A stretch of DNA of 43,796 nucleotides, taken from positions 1-43,796 of the forward strand of contig DJHS01000103.1 of the NCBI GenBank assembly GCA_002433235.1. Direction: 5' to 3'. The translations under genes and the position numbers were made by a program. Under the pieces are notes generated by a model. The model was not told the DNA's origin, ran no database searches, and saw nothing but the letters and a program-made list of their open reading frames with translations. This stretch comes from UBA6614 sp002433235. GTDB lineage: Bacteria > Verrucomicrobiota > Verrucomicrobiia > Limisphaerales > UBA1100. Below, one piece after another: positions 24,861-34,100 of this stretch (its first letter is position 1; every line of letters starts with the position of its first letter).

Positions 24861-27223
24861 TTTTTGGGTGTGTTGAGTTTTTTGTTGGACGCCTTTTTCG
24901 TCTGGAATTTCAATCGATGCGGATTTTTCTCGGCGTTGCCGGCGGCGTCCGTGGCGGCGGCCGTGAGTTGCGTGGCGCCTTCCAGCTCGATGCTCCAATC
25001 GGCGACGCCGTGTTGCTGATGATGGATGCGCGCGGGTTGGCCGTTGAGGGTGACGGTTTTGATGGTGCCGTTGTCGTGGGTGGTGCCGAAGATTTTCAGG
25101 CGGTCGCCGGTGCGGTCGATGCGGGTGATGATGGTGGTAGGCGGGAGGTCATCAACGGGCTGAAGCAGTTCGGGAAAGTCCACGTTGACCACCTCGGCGA
25201 CAACGGATTCATCGCCGGTGAGGCCGGGTTCCTGCGCGTATTTGTTGCCGTCGCCGAGCAGATCCTTCGCGCGCGTGCTCACCACTTTGGCGTGTTTGCC
25301 GGGGCCAAAGTGATCGTGCAGAAAATACGGCACACCCTTCGGCGTGGAGGGCTGCAGACGCGGGCCGCCGCCGAGGTTCATCAGTGGCCAGCGGTCCGGG
25401 CGGGTGCAGTCGCGCACGGTCACGTTGCGAAAATGGCTGGCGGCCTTTCCGGTTACATTATTAGCGCTAATTTGTATCAACGGCATGCGCCCGCCGTAGC
25501 CGAGCTGGCTGAAGGTGAGACCGTCGACGGTGATGCTGCCGTGCTGCAGGCTCTTGTCGTCCAGCCCGCGGTTGAACGGCTCGGCGCCGGTGGCGGCGAT
25601 GTGCAGGTTTTTGTAAACGTGATTCTCAAACCACGGCCGGTAGATGCCGTAGGCGGCGCGATGGATGTGCACGTCCTCCACGAGCATCGTGGGCAACTGC
25701 GCGCGCAAGGCGTAGTGGGTCTGCCACAGCTTCAGCCCGCGCACCCGATGCGGATGCCGCGTGTCCGGCCCGGCGCCGTCGGTGCCGGCGAGCGCCACGC
25801 TGTAGAGGCCTTCGCTGTGGGATTCATTGGCCTCGAAGCGGCTGATGGCGAGGGTGCGAATGTCGACGTTGCGCGTTTTGCCATCGGGCATGAGCACGTC
25901 GAGATTGGGATTGAAATTGCTGCGGTGCTGGCTGTCGTAGCGGTAGCCGTACCGCGCATTTTCCACGGCGACATTGCGCGTGAGCGTGTTGCGCCCGTTG
26001 GCCCACCAAAAGGCGGCGCCGTCATTGGGATCGAACGGCAACACTTGGTCGGGCAGGCGCCGACCGCGGAACGCCTGCACGCCGAGGTTGCGATCGAGCA
26101 GGTTGAATACCTCCGTGCCGTCCTCGAGAAAATAGCCGTGGCCTACCGAGCGGAACCCCACGCAGTCGCGCACCATCAGGTATTGCGTGCCGTGCACGGT
26201 GATCCAGCGGTTGTGCGAATCGACAATTGCCGCGCCAACCACCGCGCTGCCGCGCATCGTCGTGCCCGCGAGATGGAAATGAATCGCGTACCGACCGAGC
26301 ACGCCTTCCTTGCCGAGGTGCGCAAACCGCGCGTAGCTGATGCCGCCCTTGCTGTAGCGATGAAACATCGTGTGACCGCGCACGCCATCGGGATCGGCGC
26401 TCTCGACAATGACATTGCGCGAAAGGTTGGCCACCTCACTGCGGAATTCGCCCGTGCCAAAATGTTCCTCGCGCAACGGCCGATCGAGCGTGAGCACACG
26501 GCCGTCAATCGCCTTGATGACGCGCTGCTCGGTGCCGCCATCCTCCGCGTCGTCCCGGCGAAGGCTGAATTTCTTTTTCGACGCCGTCACAATCACCGCA
26601 TCGCCCACGCGCCAACCGGTCACCGCCTCGGCCAAGGTCACGCGCGAATCCCCCGCCTTGGCCGTCGCGCCGAGCTTGACCCACGTGTGGTTCAACGGCG
26701 AGCCGTGCAGCTCCATCCGCGCCGAGCAACACACCAATGCCGGCGCGTCGTCCTCGTCCATGCCTTTTATAAAGTGCAACCGAATGCGTGCGGTGTGCGG
26801 CGCGGGAATGGGCGACTGCAACGTGCCGACCTCCAGCGTGGGCATCGCGCCCGTGGGCACCGCGTTCGGTTCGCCGGCGGCATTCACGCCATGAAAATCA
26901 CACGCAAACCCGCGTTCCGTACAGCGGTTGCCCGCCTGCACTTTCAGCAGCGCCACATTCAGCTCCGTGCTGCGATCGCGCGCAAATCGCAGCGTGCCCG
27001 CCACCTGCAACAGCCGAATCACCGGCGTCTGCTTTGCCTCAAACCGCACTACCGTCCCAGCGCTTACCAGAACACGATCCCCCGCCGCCGGCACGCGCTT
27101 GGGCTCCCAAGTCTTCGCGTCCGACCAATCGCCACTGGCCACCGAGCGCACGGAGAATTTAACCGCCCCGTTTTGTGCAGCAAGAGAAACGGCCGAGAGG
27201 AGAAGAATGAGGAAGCGGTTCAT
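24857..27223 (-). CDS. Secreted G8-domain, right-handed beta-helix protein
   Basis: 788 residues with a signal peptide (MNRFLILLLSAVSLAAQNG). The first ~120 mature residues fit a G8 domain: GDWSDAKTWEPKRVPAAGDRV, VRFEAKQTPVIRLLQVAGTLRF. A parallel beta-helix follows (~220-640) with many His- and Asn-containing rungs such as YAIHFHLAGTTMRGS and WITVHGTQYLMVRDC, as in the CEMIP/TMEM2 hyaluronan-binding relatives. The last ~100 residues look Ig-like (VTLNGQPARI...WSIELEGATQLTAAATDAAGN). A polysaccharide-binding or -cleaving role outside the cell is inferred. It is the second gene of the minus operon. Confidence 0.83.
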   Translation of the reverse strand: MNRFLILLLSAVSLAAQNGAVKFSVRSVASGDWSDAKTWEPKRVPAAGDRVLVSAGTVVRFEAKQTPVIRLLQVAGTLRFARDRSTELNVALLKVQAGNRCTERGFACDFHGVNAAGEPNAVPTGAMPTLEVGTLQSPIPAPHTARIRLHFIKGMDEDDAPALVCCSARMELHGSPLNHTWVKLGATAKAGDSRVTLAEAVTGWRVGDAVIVTASKKKFSLRRDDAEDGGTEQRVIKAIDGRVLTLDRPLREEHFGTGEFRSEVANLSRNVIVESADPDGVRGHTMFHRYSKGGISYARFAHLGKEGVLGRYAIHFHLAGTTMRGSAVVGAAIVDSHNRWITVHGTQYLMVRDCVGFRSVGHGYFLEDGTEVFNLLDRNLGVQAFRGRRLPDQVLPFDPNDGAAFWWANGRNTLTRNVAVENARYGYRYDSQHRSNFNPNLDVLMPDGKTRNVDIRTLAISRFEANESHSEGLYSVALAGTDGAGPDTRHPHRVRGLKLWQTHYALRAQLPTMLVEDVHIHRAAYGIYRPWFENHVYKNLHIAATGAEPFNRGLDDKSLQHGSITVDGLTFSQLGYGGRMPLIQISANNVTGKAASHFRNVTVRDCTRPDRWPLMNLGGGPRLQPSTPKGVPYFLHDHFGPGKHAKVVSTRAKDLLGDGNKYAQEPGLTGDESVVAEVVNVDFPELLQPVDDLPPTTIITRIDRTGDRLKIFGTTHDNGTIKTVTLNGQPARIHHQQHGVADWSIELEGATQLTAAATDAAGNAEKNPHRLKFQTKKASNKKLNTPKK

Positions 27224-27244
27224 GGTGGTTAGACGGGGCGTGAG

Positions 27245-27359
27245 GTTGAATGACCAAGGACCAATTTACAATGACCAAGGAATAACCATTCCTCCAATGA
27301 CCAATTTTGGAGATTGGGATTTGGACATTCGTTGGTCATCGAGCCTTGGGCATTTGACA
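27245..27359. repeat. Intergenic AATGACCAA-type repeat remnant, copy 1
   Basis: Between the selenoprotein-like gene and the G8 gene lie several copies of the motif TGACCAA (as GACCAAGG and CCAATGACCAA) and the string GATTGGGATTTGGACATT followed by GTTGGTCAT, the reverse motif. A related sequence occurs at 31084-31163. Confidence 0.5.
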
Positions 27360-28481
27360 TTAACGAATATATCCCGGCACCCACCCGCGCGATCCCTGTG
27401 GCGGGATGGCATCGGCGGCATCTTTGCCATCGGCCAGTGTGAAGGCGATGGCGAGGGGGAATTTGCCCTTGGGAGCATTGCGTGTGTAGGTGCCTTCGCC
27501 GTGGAATTGGCCGTGGGCGACGAGGTCGAGGCGCGTGACTTGGCCGTTTTTGGATTCAATGCGGCCGAGGATTTCGGCGGTGTAACCGCGGGCTTTGTTG
27601 GCGGTTAGCAACTGCACGCTGGCGCGGAGTTGGCCGTTGGTGATTTTGCCCTCCAGCTTTTTGATTTCGTTTTCGCGCCACATCGGCGGTTCGCCGCGGG
27701 TGTTGTCGACCAAATGATAACGGGCCAAGCGTGAGAGCAAGCTCTTGGGCAATTGCCCCTTGGCCAGCGCGGCATGTTCGTCGGCGCGAATCCACAAATT
27801 ATCGCGACCAAGCGAAGTTTGGAAAATGCGCCGCCACTCGCTTTCCGGCTCTTCATAACCTCCAAGAATTTTTGAAGTCACACGCACCACCAAGCCACCC
27901 TTTGGCGGCTGCGGATTGTACCGAGCATCCAACTTGCCCTTCGCAATGGACGCCACCTTCTCCGGCCGATGCTTTTGCAGGGCGCCATTGAGCATGCGCA
28001 TCACCCGCGACGCACCGCGATTGTTCGTGTAACCGAGAAACCGCCCATTGGCATCGGCGCTGTACAGACCCTGCGTAGTGCCGCGGCCGACCTTGCGCGG
28101 GCCTTGGTTGGCGATCTTCTGGTAGAAGCGGCCCTCGTTGTCCTTTTGCCGGCGTTGATACGCCTGGTCGATGGCCACGGGCACGAAGCGGGTTTGCAGC
28201 AGCTTCACGATTTGCGGATTGGCGAAGGTCGACTCACGGTCGAGCACTCCGTTGTTTCACGTGCACCCGAGCGGATGCCCGTCCATCGCCCAGATAAAAA
28301 TCGGCTTGCCCGTCCGCGCCGCTTCCGCCTGCGCGTCGAGCACCGACGTCTTCCACGGAATCGTCCGCCAAGTCGCCTTCGGGTCCGGCTGCAATTCACG
28401 GTGTAGTTTCTGAAAATCTTTTTCGTCCAGCGCTAGTGCCGTTTGCGCGAGGAGAAGGGGTGCCAGCCAAAGTGTCCTCAT
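27360..28481 (-). CDS. Probable selenoprotein: exported thioredoxin-like protein with Sec at codon 75
   Basis: One continuous frame of 373 codons, interrupted only by TGA at 28257-28259 (codon 75). Before it: a signal peptide (MRTLWLAPLLLAQTALALDE) and KPIFIWAMDGHPLGCT. After it: NNGVLDRESTFANPQIVKLLQTRFVPVAIDQ. This is the usual thioredoxin-like layout in which the redox site is followed by a helix (FANPQIVKLL) and FVPVAID. The site would read Cys73-Thr-Sec75. A bacterial SECIS-like hairpin follows the TGA. The downstream part starts only at a GTG and has no signal peptide, so it is not an independent gene. Residues ~150-373 are an unrecognised domain. First gene of the minus operon. A nonsense mutation is the alternative. 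Confidence 0.75.
28224..28249 (-). promoter_or_regulatory. Candidate bacterial SECIS element
   Basis: Starting eight nt after the TGA, the message can fold as a lower stem (GGAG with CUUC-side bases, one bulged U), then UCGAC paired with GUCGA around the five-nt loop CGUGA (28238-28234). The loop begins 19 nt after the UGA and has G in its second position. Both fit the published bacterial SECIS rules as I remember them: 16-37 nt to the loop and G among its first two bases. One C-C mismatch interrupts the stem. Confidence 0.6.
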
Positions 28482-28594
28482 GGGGAGATCATTCCTTGGT
28501 GGAATGATTTGGGCAAGTTTATAGAAGCTCTGAAAACCGGCATTGACCGCCCGCCGCGGTTTGCCTAGTTTTGCGGCGAACCCTTTGTTTGCAC

Positions 28595-29440
28595 ATGAGA
28601 TTTGGCATCAACACTTTTCTTTTTACCTCACCTTTCACGACCAAGAGCACCAGCTTGTTTCCCAAGTTCAAGAAGTGGGGCTTTGAAACCATAGAGATTC
28701 CGATTGAAGCGCCGGAGCATATTGACGCGGACAAGGTCAAGAAAGCACTGAACAAGCATGGGTTGGTTTGCGGTTCGGTGTGCGCCTGCATGGGGCCGGG
28801 GCGCGATTTTCGCGGCAGCGCGAAGGATCAGCGTGAGGCGATGAAGTATTGCAAGGCTTTGATCGACCACATGGTGGTGTTGGGCTGTCCCTCGCTGATT
28901 GGCCCGGTTTACAGCGTGGTGGGCAAGGCGGACGCGGTGGAGCCGAAGCAGCAGAAGAAGGAGTTTGCCTTGGTGGTCAAGAACCTCAAAGTGCTTGCTG
29001 CCTACGCGGAGAAGAAAGGCGTGCAGATTTGCGTGGAGCCGCTGAATCGTTTTGAGACGGATTTCCTGAACACATGCGACAAGGGCCTGAAGTTGATTAA
29101 AGCCGTGGGCAGTCCGGCACTCAAGCTGCACTTGGACACATTCCACATGAACATTGAGGAAAAGAACCAAGCAGCTGCCATTCGCAAGGCCGGCAAGTTG
29201 CTGGGCCATTTCCATGCCTGTGGCACGGATCGCGGCACGCCGGGCAATGACGAGCTGGACTGGAAGCCCATCGTTAAGGCGCTCAAGGGCATCCGTTACA
29301 AGGGCGACGTGGTGATCGAGAGCTTCACAACGGACGTGAAGGTGATTGCCCGCGCCGCGGCCATCTGGCGCCGCATCGAGCCGACCCGCGACGAGATTGC
29401 GGTGAAGGGCCTCAAGTTTTTGAAAAAGGCATTCAAATAA
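28595..29440 (+). CDS. Sugar phosphate isomerase/epimerase, ketose 3-epimerase type
   Basis: 281 residues from the ATG at 28595 (MRFGINTFLFTSPF, the usual start); an ATG at 28571 gives a non-homologous extension. A TIM barrel with metal ligands E148 (CVEPLNRFETDFLNT), D181 (LHLDTFHMNIEE), H207 (HFHACGTDRGTPG) and E242 (VVIESF). The spacing equals that of D-tagatose 3-epimerase (E152, D185, H211, E246, recalled from the P. cichorii enzyme), four residues shorter. It probably epimerises free ketoses at C3 with Mn or Co in the cytoplasm. It leads the sugar-catabolism run; the DUF1080 gene is 14 bp downstream. Confidence 0.9.
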   Translation: MRFGINTFLFTSPFTTKSTSLFPKFKKWGFETIEIPIEAPEHIDADKVKKALNKHGLVCGSVCACMGPGRDFRGSAKDQREAMKYCKALIDHMVVLGCPSLIGPVYSVVGKADAVEPKQQKKEFALVVKNLKVLAAYAEKKGVQICVEPLNRFETDFLNTCDKGLKLIKAVGSPALKLHLDTFHMNIEEKNQAAAIRKAGKLLGHFHACGTDRGTPGNDELDWKPIVKALKGIRYKGDVVIESFTTDVKVIARAAAIWRRIEPTRDEIAVKGLKFLKKAFK

Positions 29441-29454
29441 AACCCAGACAAACC

Positions 29455-30153
29455 ATGAAAAAAATCCTCACCATTTTGTTCGCCGCGGCTCTGGCGCTGC
29501 CGGCATTGGCCGATGACAAGGGCTTTGTGTCCATCTTTGATGGCAAGACGCTCGAGGGCTGGAACGGCGACCCCAAGTTCTGGAGCGTCAAGGACGGGGC
29601 CATCACCGGCCAGACGACCCGGGCGAATCCCACACGGGGCAACACCTTCATCATTTGGGAAGGTGGCAAGACGGCCAATTTCATTCTTGAGATGGAGTTC
29701 AAGATTCAGGGGGGCAACAGCGGCATCCAGTACCGCAGCTTCAAATTGCCTGGCAACCACGACGGCTGGCGCATTGGCGGTTACCAAGCGGATTTTGAGG
29801 CAGGTGACCGTTACTCGGGCATCCTGTACGGCGAGCGTTTTCGCGGCATCCTGTCCGACCGCGGTTTCAAGACCACTTGGACGACCGTGGACGGCAAGCT
29901 GGAGAAAAAGCGCGAGCAATTCGGCGATTCCAAAAAGATTGGCCAAGCCATCAAGAAGGGTGAGTGGAACAAGTACCACATTGAAGCGAAGGGCTACACG
30001 TTCATGCACTTTATCAACGGCGTCAAAACCACCGAGTTCAATGATGGCGACGAGAAGAGCCACCGCAAGGATGGCCTGTTGGCACTGCAACTGCATGCTG
30101 GCCCGCCGATGACGGTCCAGTTCCGCAACATCCGTATTAAACATTTGAAATAA
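29455..30153 (+). CDS. DUF1080 family (3-keto-disaccharide hydrolase-type), exported
   Basis: 232 residues with a signal peptide (LFAAALALPALADD). The body is a LamG-like jelly roll with family landmarks FVSIFDGKTLEGWNGDPKFWSVKDGAITG, LEMEFKIQGGNSGIQYRS, GGYQADFEAG, FMHFINGVKTTEFNDGD and DGLLALQLHAGPPMTVQFRNIRIKHL. DUF1080 proteins include hydrolases of 3-keto-glycosides, which fits the neighbouring epimerase and ThuA genes. Cleavage of oxidised sugars in the periplasm is inferred. Confidence 0.92.
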   Translation: MKKILTILFAAALALPALADDKGFVSIFDGKTLEGWNGDPKFWSVKDGAITGQTTRANPTRGNTFIIWEGGKTANFILEMEFKIQGGNSGIQYRSFKLPGNHDGWRIGGYQADFEAGDRYSGILYGERFRGILSDRGFKTTWTTVDGKLEKKREQFGDSKKIGQAIKKGEWNKYHIEAKGYTFMHFINGVKTTEFNDGDEKSHRKDGLLALQLHAGPPMTVQFRNIRIKHLK

Positions 30154-30172
30154 GTGTTATTGCTCGATGATC

Positions 30173-30219
30173 AATTTTCACGGTTCAAAGTGAGAGTTGA
30201 TCCTTGAAACTTGAAAATT
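30173..30219 (+). repeat. Inverted repeat just before the first thuA-like gene
   Basis: AATTTTCACGGTTCAAAG (30173-30190) pairs imperfectly with CTTGAAACTTGAAAATT (30203-30219) around a 12-nt loop. It abuts the ATG at 30220, so the hairpin could mask initiation, or it may be a remnant of an intergenic repeat. Confidence 0.4.
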
Positions 30220-31080
30220 ATGAAACGCCTTCTCCTCTTTGCCTTGGGCTTGTTGACTGCGGTGGGCTACGCGGCGGACAAGAAGATCATCCTTATTGCG
30301 GGGCCGCGCAGCCATCGGCCGGGGGACCATGAATTTCGCGCCGGCTGTATTTTGCTGAACAAATGGCTGAACGATGTGAAAGGCGTAAAGTCCGAGATGC
30401 ACACCAACGGTTGGCCCAAGAGCAACGATGTGTTTGAGGGCGCGGACGCGGTGTTTATCTATGCCGATGGCGGCGGTCGTCACCCGGCCATCCGACCGGA
30501 TCGCGCCAAGCTGCTCAACGGCCTCGTGGCCAAGGGCGTGGGCTTGGGCTGTGGCCACTACGGCGTGGAGGTGCCCAAGGGCGACACAGGCAAGACGATG
30601 CAGAACTGGATTGGCGGATATTATGAACACCGTTTTTCCGTCAACCCCATGTGGGCACCGGATTATCAGAAATTCCCCAAGCACCCCATCTCCAATGGCG
30701 TGAAGCCGTTCAAGGTGGTGGATGAGTGGTATTTTAACATGCGCTTTCGCGAGGATGGCGTGGGCAAGATCACGCCCATTCTTACCGCCAAGCCCGGCAA
30801 GGATGTGCGCGATGGGCCCTACGTGTATCCGCGTGGACCGTACAAGCACATCATTGACGGCGAGGGCCGAGCCGAGACGATGATGTGGGCATACGAACGC
30901 CCCAACGGCGGGCGTGGCTTCGGCTTTACCGGCGGTCACAAGCACATGAACTGGGGCAACGAGAATTACCGCAAGGTGGTCCTCAACGCGCTGCTCTGGA
31001 TTGCCAAGGCCGAGGTGCCGAAGGGCGGTGTTTCCTCCAAGGTCACGGAGGAAGAATTGAAGGCGAACTGGGATCGATAG
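30220..31080 (+). CDS. ThuA-like protein, exported
   Basis: 286 residues from the ATG at 30220; the earlier TTG adds three residues. Signal peptide LLLFALGLLTAVGYAADK. The ThuA glutamine-amidotransferase-like fold is seen in IILIAGPRSHRPGDHEFRAG, GADAVFIYADGGGRHPA, GLGCGHYGVEVP, KHPISNGVKPFKVVDEWYFNMRF and ERPNGGRGFGFTGGHKHMNWG. ThuA proteins are linked to trehalose and 3-keto-sugar catabolism; their chemistry is not settled. It is the stand-alone paralogue of the N-terminal domain of the next protein. Confidence 0.9.
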   Translation: MKRLLLFALGLLTAVGYAADKKIILIAGPRSHRPGDHEFRAGCILLNKWLNDVKGVKSEMHTNGWPKSNDVFEGADAVFIYADGGGRHPAIRPDRAKLLNGLVAKGVGLGCGHYGVEVPKGDTGKTMQNWIGGYYEHRFSVNPMWAPDYQKFPKHPISNGVKPFKVVDEWYFNMRFREDGVGKITPILTAKPGKDVRDGPYVYPRGPYKHIIDGEGRAETMMWAYERPNGGRGFGFTGGHKHMNWGNENYRKVVLNALLWIAKAEVPKGGVSSKVTEEELKANWDR

Positions 31081-31083
31081 AAT

Positions 31084-31163
31084 TGCCCAATGACCAAGAA
31101 CCGGTTTTTAACGGGTCATTTGAAATTGGGGATTTCTTGGACATTGGTTTTTGTAAATTGAAT
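31084..31163. repeat. Intergenic AATGACCAA-type repeat remnant, copy 2
   Basis: Contains CCCAATGACCAAG and then ATTGGGGATTTCTTGGACATTGG, close to the string at 27292-27350. It sits between the two thuA-like genes. Confidence 0.5.
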
Positions 31164-31174
31164 ACTTAAATAAC

Positions 31175-34100
31175 ATGAAAAAACTCCTCCTCCTCCTCCT
31201 CACACTCACCCTCGCGCTGGGCGCGGTGGCGAAGCCCAAGAAGGTCGTGATGATTGCCGGCCGGCAAAGCCATGGCCCGCTCTCGCATGAGCACAAGGCG
31301 GGCATCATGCTGCTGGCCAAGTGCCTAAAGGATAGTGCGGGCGAACTGGTGGCACCGACGGTGGTACTCAACGGCTGGCCGCAGGATAACAGCGTTTTTG
31401 AGGGGGCCGATGCGGTGGTCATCTACAGCGATGGCGGCGGCCGTCACCCGGCACTGGGCGGCAACAACCTGGAGCTGCTTGGCAAGTTGATGGCCAAGGG
31501 CGCGGGTTTCCTAACCATTCACTATGCGGTGGAGCCGACGACCAACAAGGGTAACAGGGAGTTCATCTCTTGGCAGGGCGGCTGTTTTGAGACGCACTGG
31601 TCGGTGAACCCTCACTGGGTCGCCAACTTTGACAAGCTGCCCAAGCACCCCATCACCAACGGCGTGAAGCCGTTCAAAGCCAACGATGAGTGGTATTTTC
31701 ACATGCGTTTTGCGCCAGACATGAAGGGTGTGACGCCGATTTTGTCGGACGTGGCCCCGAAGGAAACCATGCGGCGCGGCAATGGAGCCCACAGCGGCAA
31801 TCCCCACGTTCGCAAGAGCGTGGCGGCCGGCGAAACGCAGCACGTGGCTTGGGCCTTTGAGCGTCCCAACGGCGGGCGCGGTTTTGGCTTTACCGGCGGC
31901 CATAACCACCTGAACTGGGGAAATGACGATTTCCGCAAGACGGTTCTGAACGCCATCGTGTGGGTGGCCCAGGCGGAGGTGCCGGCCAACGGTGTGCCCA
32001 GCAAACTGACGGAGGAGGACCTGTACGCCAACCTCGACAACAAGGGCCGGCGCCCGCGGCCCACGAGTAATCCCGGCCCTGGCGCCTCGAGCCAGTTTAC
32101 CGGGCCCAAGCCGGTGGCGCAGTCCAAGGTCATCACGCGCATCACGGGGCCGGCCAAGCTGGAGGCAGACATCAAGGGCGCCAAGGAATTGCATCTGGTG
32201 GTGACCGATGGCGGCAACGGCTATGCCTGCGACTGGGCGGACTGGGTAGAACCGACACTGATTGACGAGGCGGGAAACCCCACGAAATTGACTTCACTGA
32301 AATGGAAGGGGGCTTCCAGTGGGTTTGGTGCTGTGCAGTTGAACCGCAACTGCGATGGCGGCCCGCTGCGTGTTGCCGGTAAGTCGGTGGCGCACGGCAT
32401 TGGCACCCATGCGAACTCGCTGGTCAGCTACGTGCTGCCCCAGGGCCACAAGTTTGTTAAATTTTCCAGTCAGGTTGGCTTGGACAACGGTGGGGCAGAC
32501 CAAGGCAACTGCGGTGCCGCGGCTAGCGTGCAGTTCCACCTGTTCACACAACAGCCCAAGTTCATCAATGCGGCTGGTGGCGGCGCCCAAGCGGTCAGCA
32601 CGCGCGCGCCGGGGGATGCTGTGGCGAACCTCGATGTGCATGAGAAATTGCAGGCGGAATTGTTCGCGGCGGAGCCGATGATGCTTAGCCCTTCCAACAT
32701 TGACATCGATCATCGCGGCCGCGTGTGGGTCTGCGAAATTATCAATTATCGCGGTCACCGCAACAAGCGACCCGAGGGCGACCGCATCCTGATTCTGGAG
32801 GATACCGACGGCGATGGCAAGGCGGACAAGAAGAAGGTGTTTTATCAGGGACGGGATATTGATTCGCCTCACGGCGTCTGCGTGCTGGGCACGGTGGATG
32901 GAAAGAATACTCGTGTTATTGTCAGCGCCGGTGACAAGGTGCAGGTCTTTACTGACGTGGACGGCGATGACAAGCCGGACAAAAAGGAAGTTCTTTTCAG
33001 CGGCATTGCTGGTTCACAGCATGACCATGGCATCCACACATTCCTGTTTGGTCCGGATGGGCGATTGTATTTCAATTTTGGCAACACTGGCCGGCAGTTG
33101 CTGGACAAGGATGGCAAGCCCATCATTGACCGTGCCGGCAATGAGGTGAATGACCGGCGGCAGCCCTACCAGCAGGGAATGGTTTTCCGCTGCAATCTTG
33201 ACGGTAGTGACCTTGAGACCTTGGGTTGGAATTTCCGGAACAACTGGATGGTGACTGTGGACAGCTTCGGCACGATCTGGCAGAGCGACAACGACGACGA
33301 TGGCAACCGCGCGGTTCGCATCAACTACGTGATGGAATTTGGCAACTACGGCTTCCGCAGCGAACTGACGGGCGCCGGTTGGCGCGCGAACCGCACCAAC
33401 ATCGAGAAGACCGTCCCCGAGCGCCACTGGCATCTGAACGATCCCGGCGTGATTCCCAATCTGATCTTGACCGGCGCGGGCTCGCCCACGGGTATTTGCG
33501 TGTACGAGGGCAACTTGTTGCCCAAGGAATTCTTCGGTCAGGTCATCCATTGCGACGCCGGCCCCAGTATCGTGCGCGCCTATCCCGTCAAGCCCAGCGG
33601 GGCTGGCTACACAGCCACCATTTTAAACGTCCTCGACGGCGCGAAAAAAGACCGTTGGTTCCGGCCTTCCGATGTTCAGGTGGCTCCGGATGGCTCACTA
33701 ATTGTTGCCGACTGGTATGATCCCGGCGTAGGCGGCCACCGGATGGGCGACTTGGATCGTGGACGGCTGTTCCGTGTTACCCCCAAGGGCCACAAGGGCT
33801 ACAAGCTGCCGAAGATCGACTTCACGACCATTGACGGCCTGATCGCCGCCATTCAGAACCCCAACAACTCCGTTCGTCACATCGCGTGGACAGAACTGAA
33901 CAAGCGTCAGGCTGCCGCGAGGGACGGGCTGAACTCGCTCACGCGCAACCGGAACTCCCGTGTGCGCGCGCGCGCCCTCTGGTTGCTTTCGCACATCAAG
34001 GGCAACGAGCAGGCCGCCATTGACCGCGCCGGCAAGGATGCTGACGAGAATGTCCGCGGCATGGCATTGCGCATTGCCCGCCAGCACAAGCTGGACGTCA

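Noticed and set aside
24917..27232. A 771-codon open frame on the plus strand
   Set aside because: Antisense shadow of the G8/beta-helix gene; no signal peptide or domain and extreme Ala/Arg/His bias.
27360..28247. Independent 295-residue protein starting at GTG 28247
   Set aside because: It lacks a signal peptide and ribosome site, begins in the middle of a thioredoxin-like fold, and is in frame with the upstream 74 codons; read-through at UGA explains it better.
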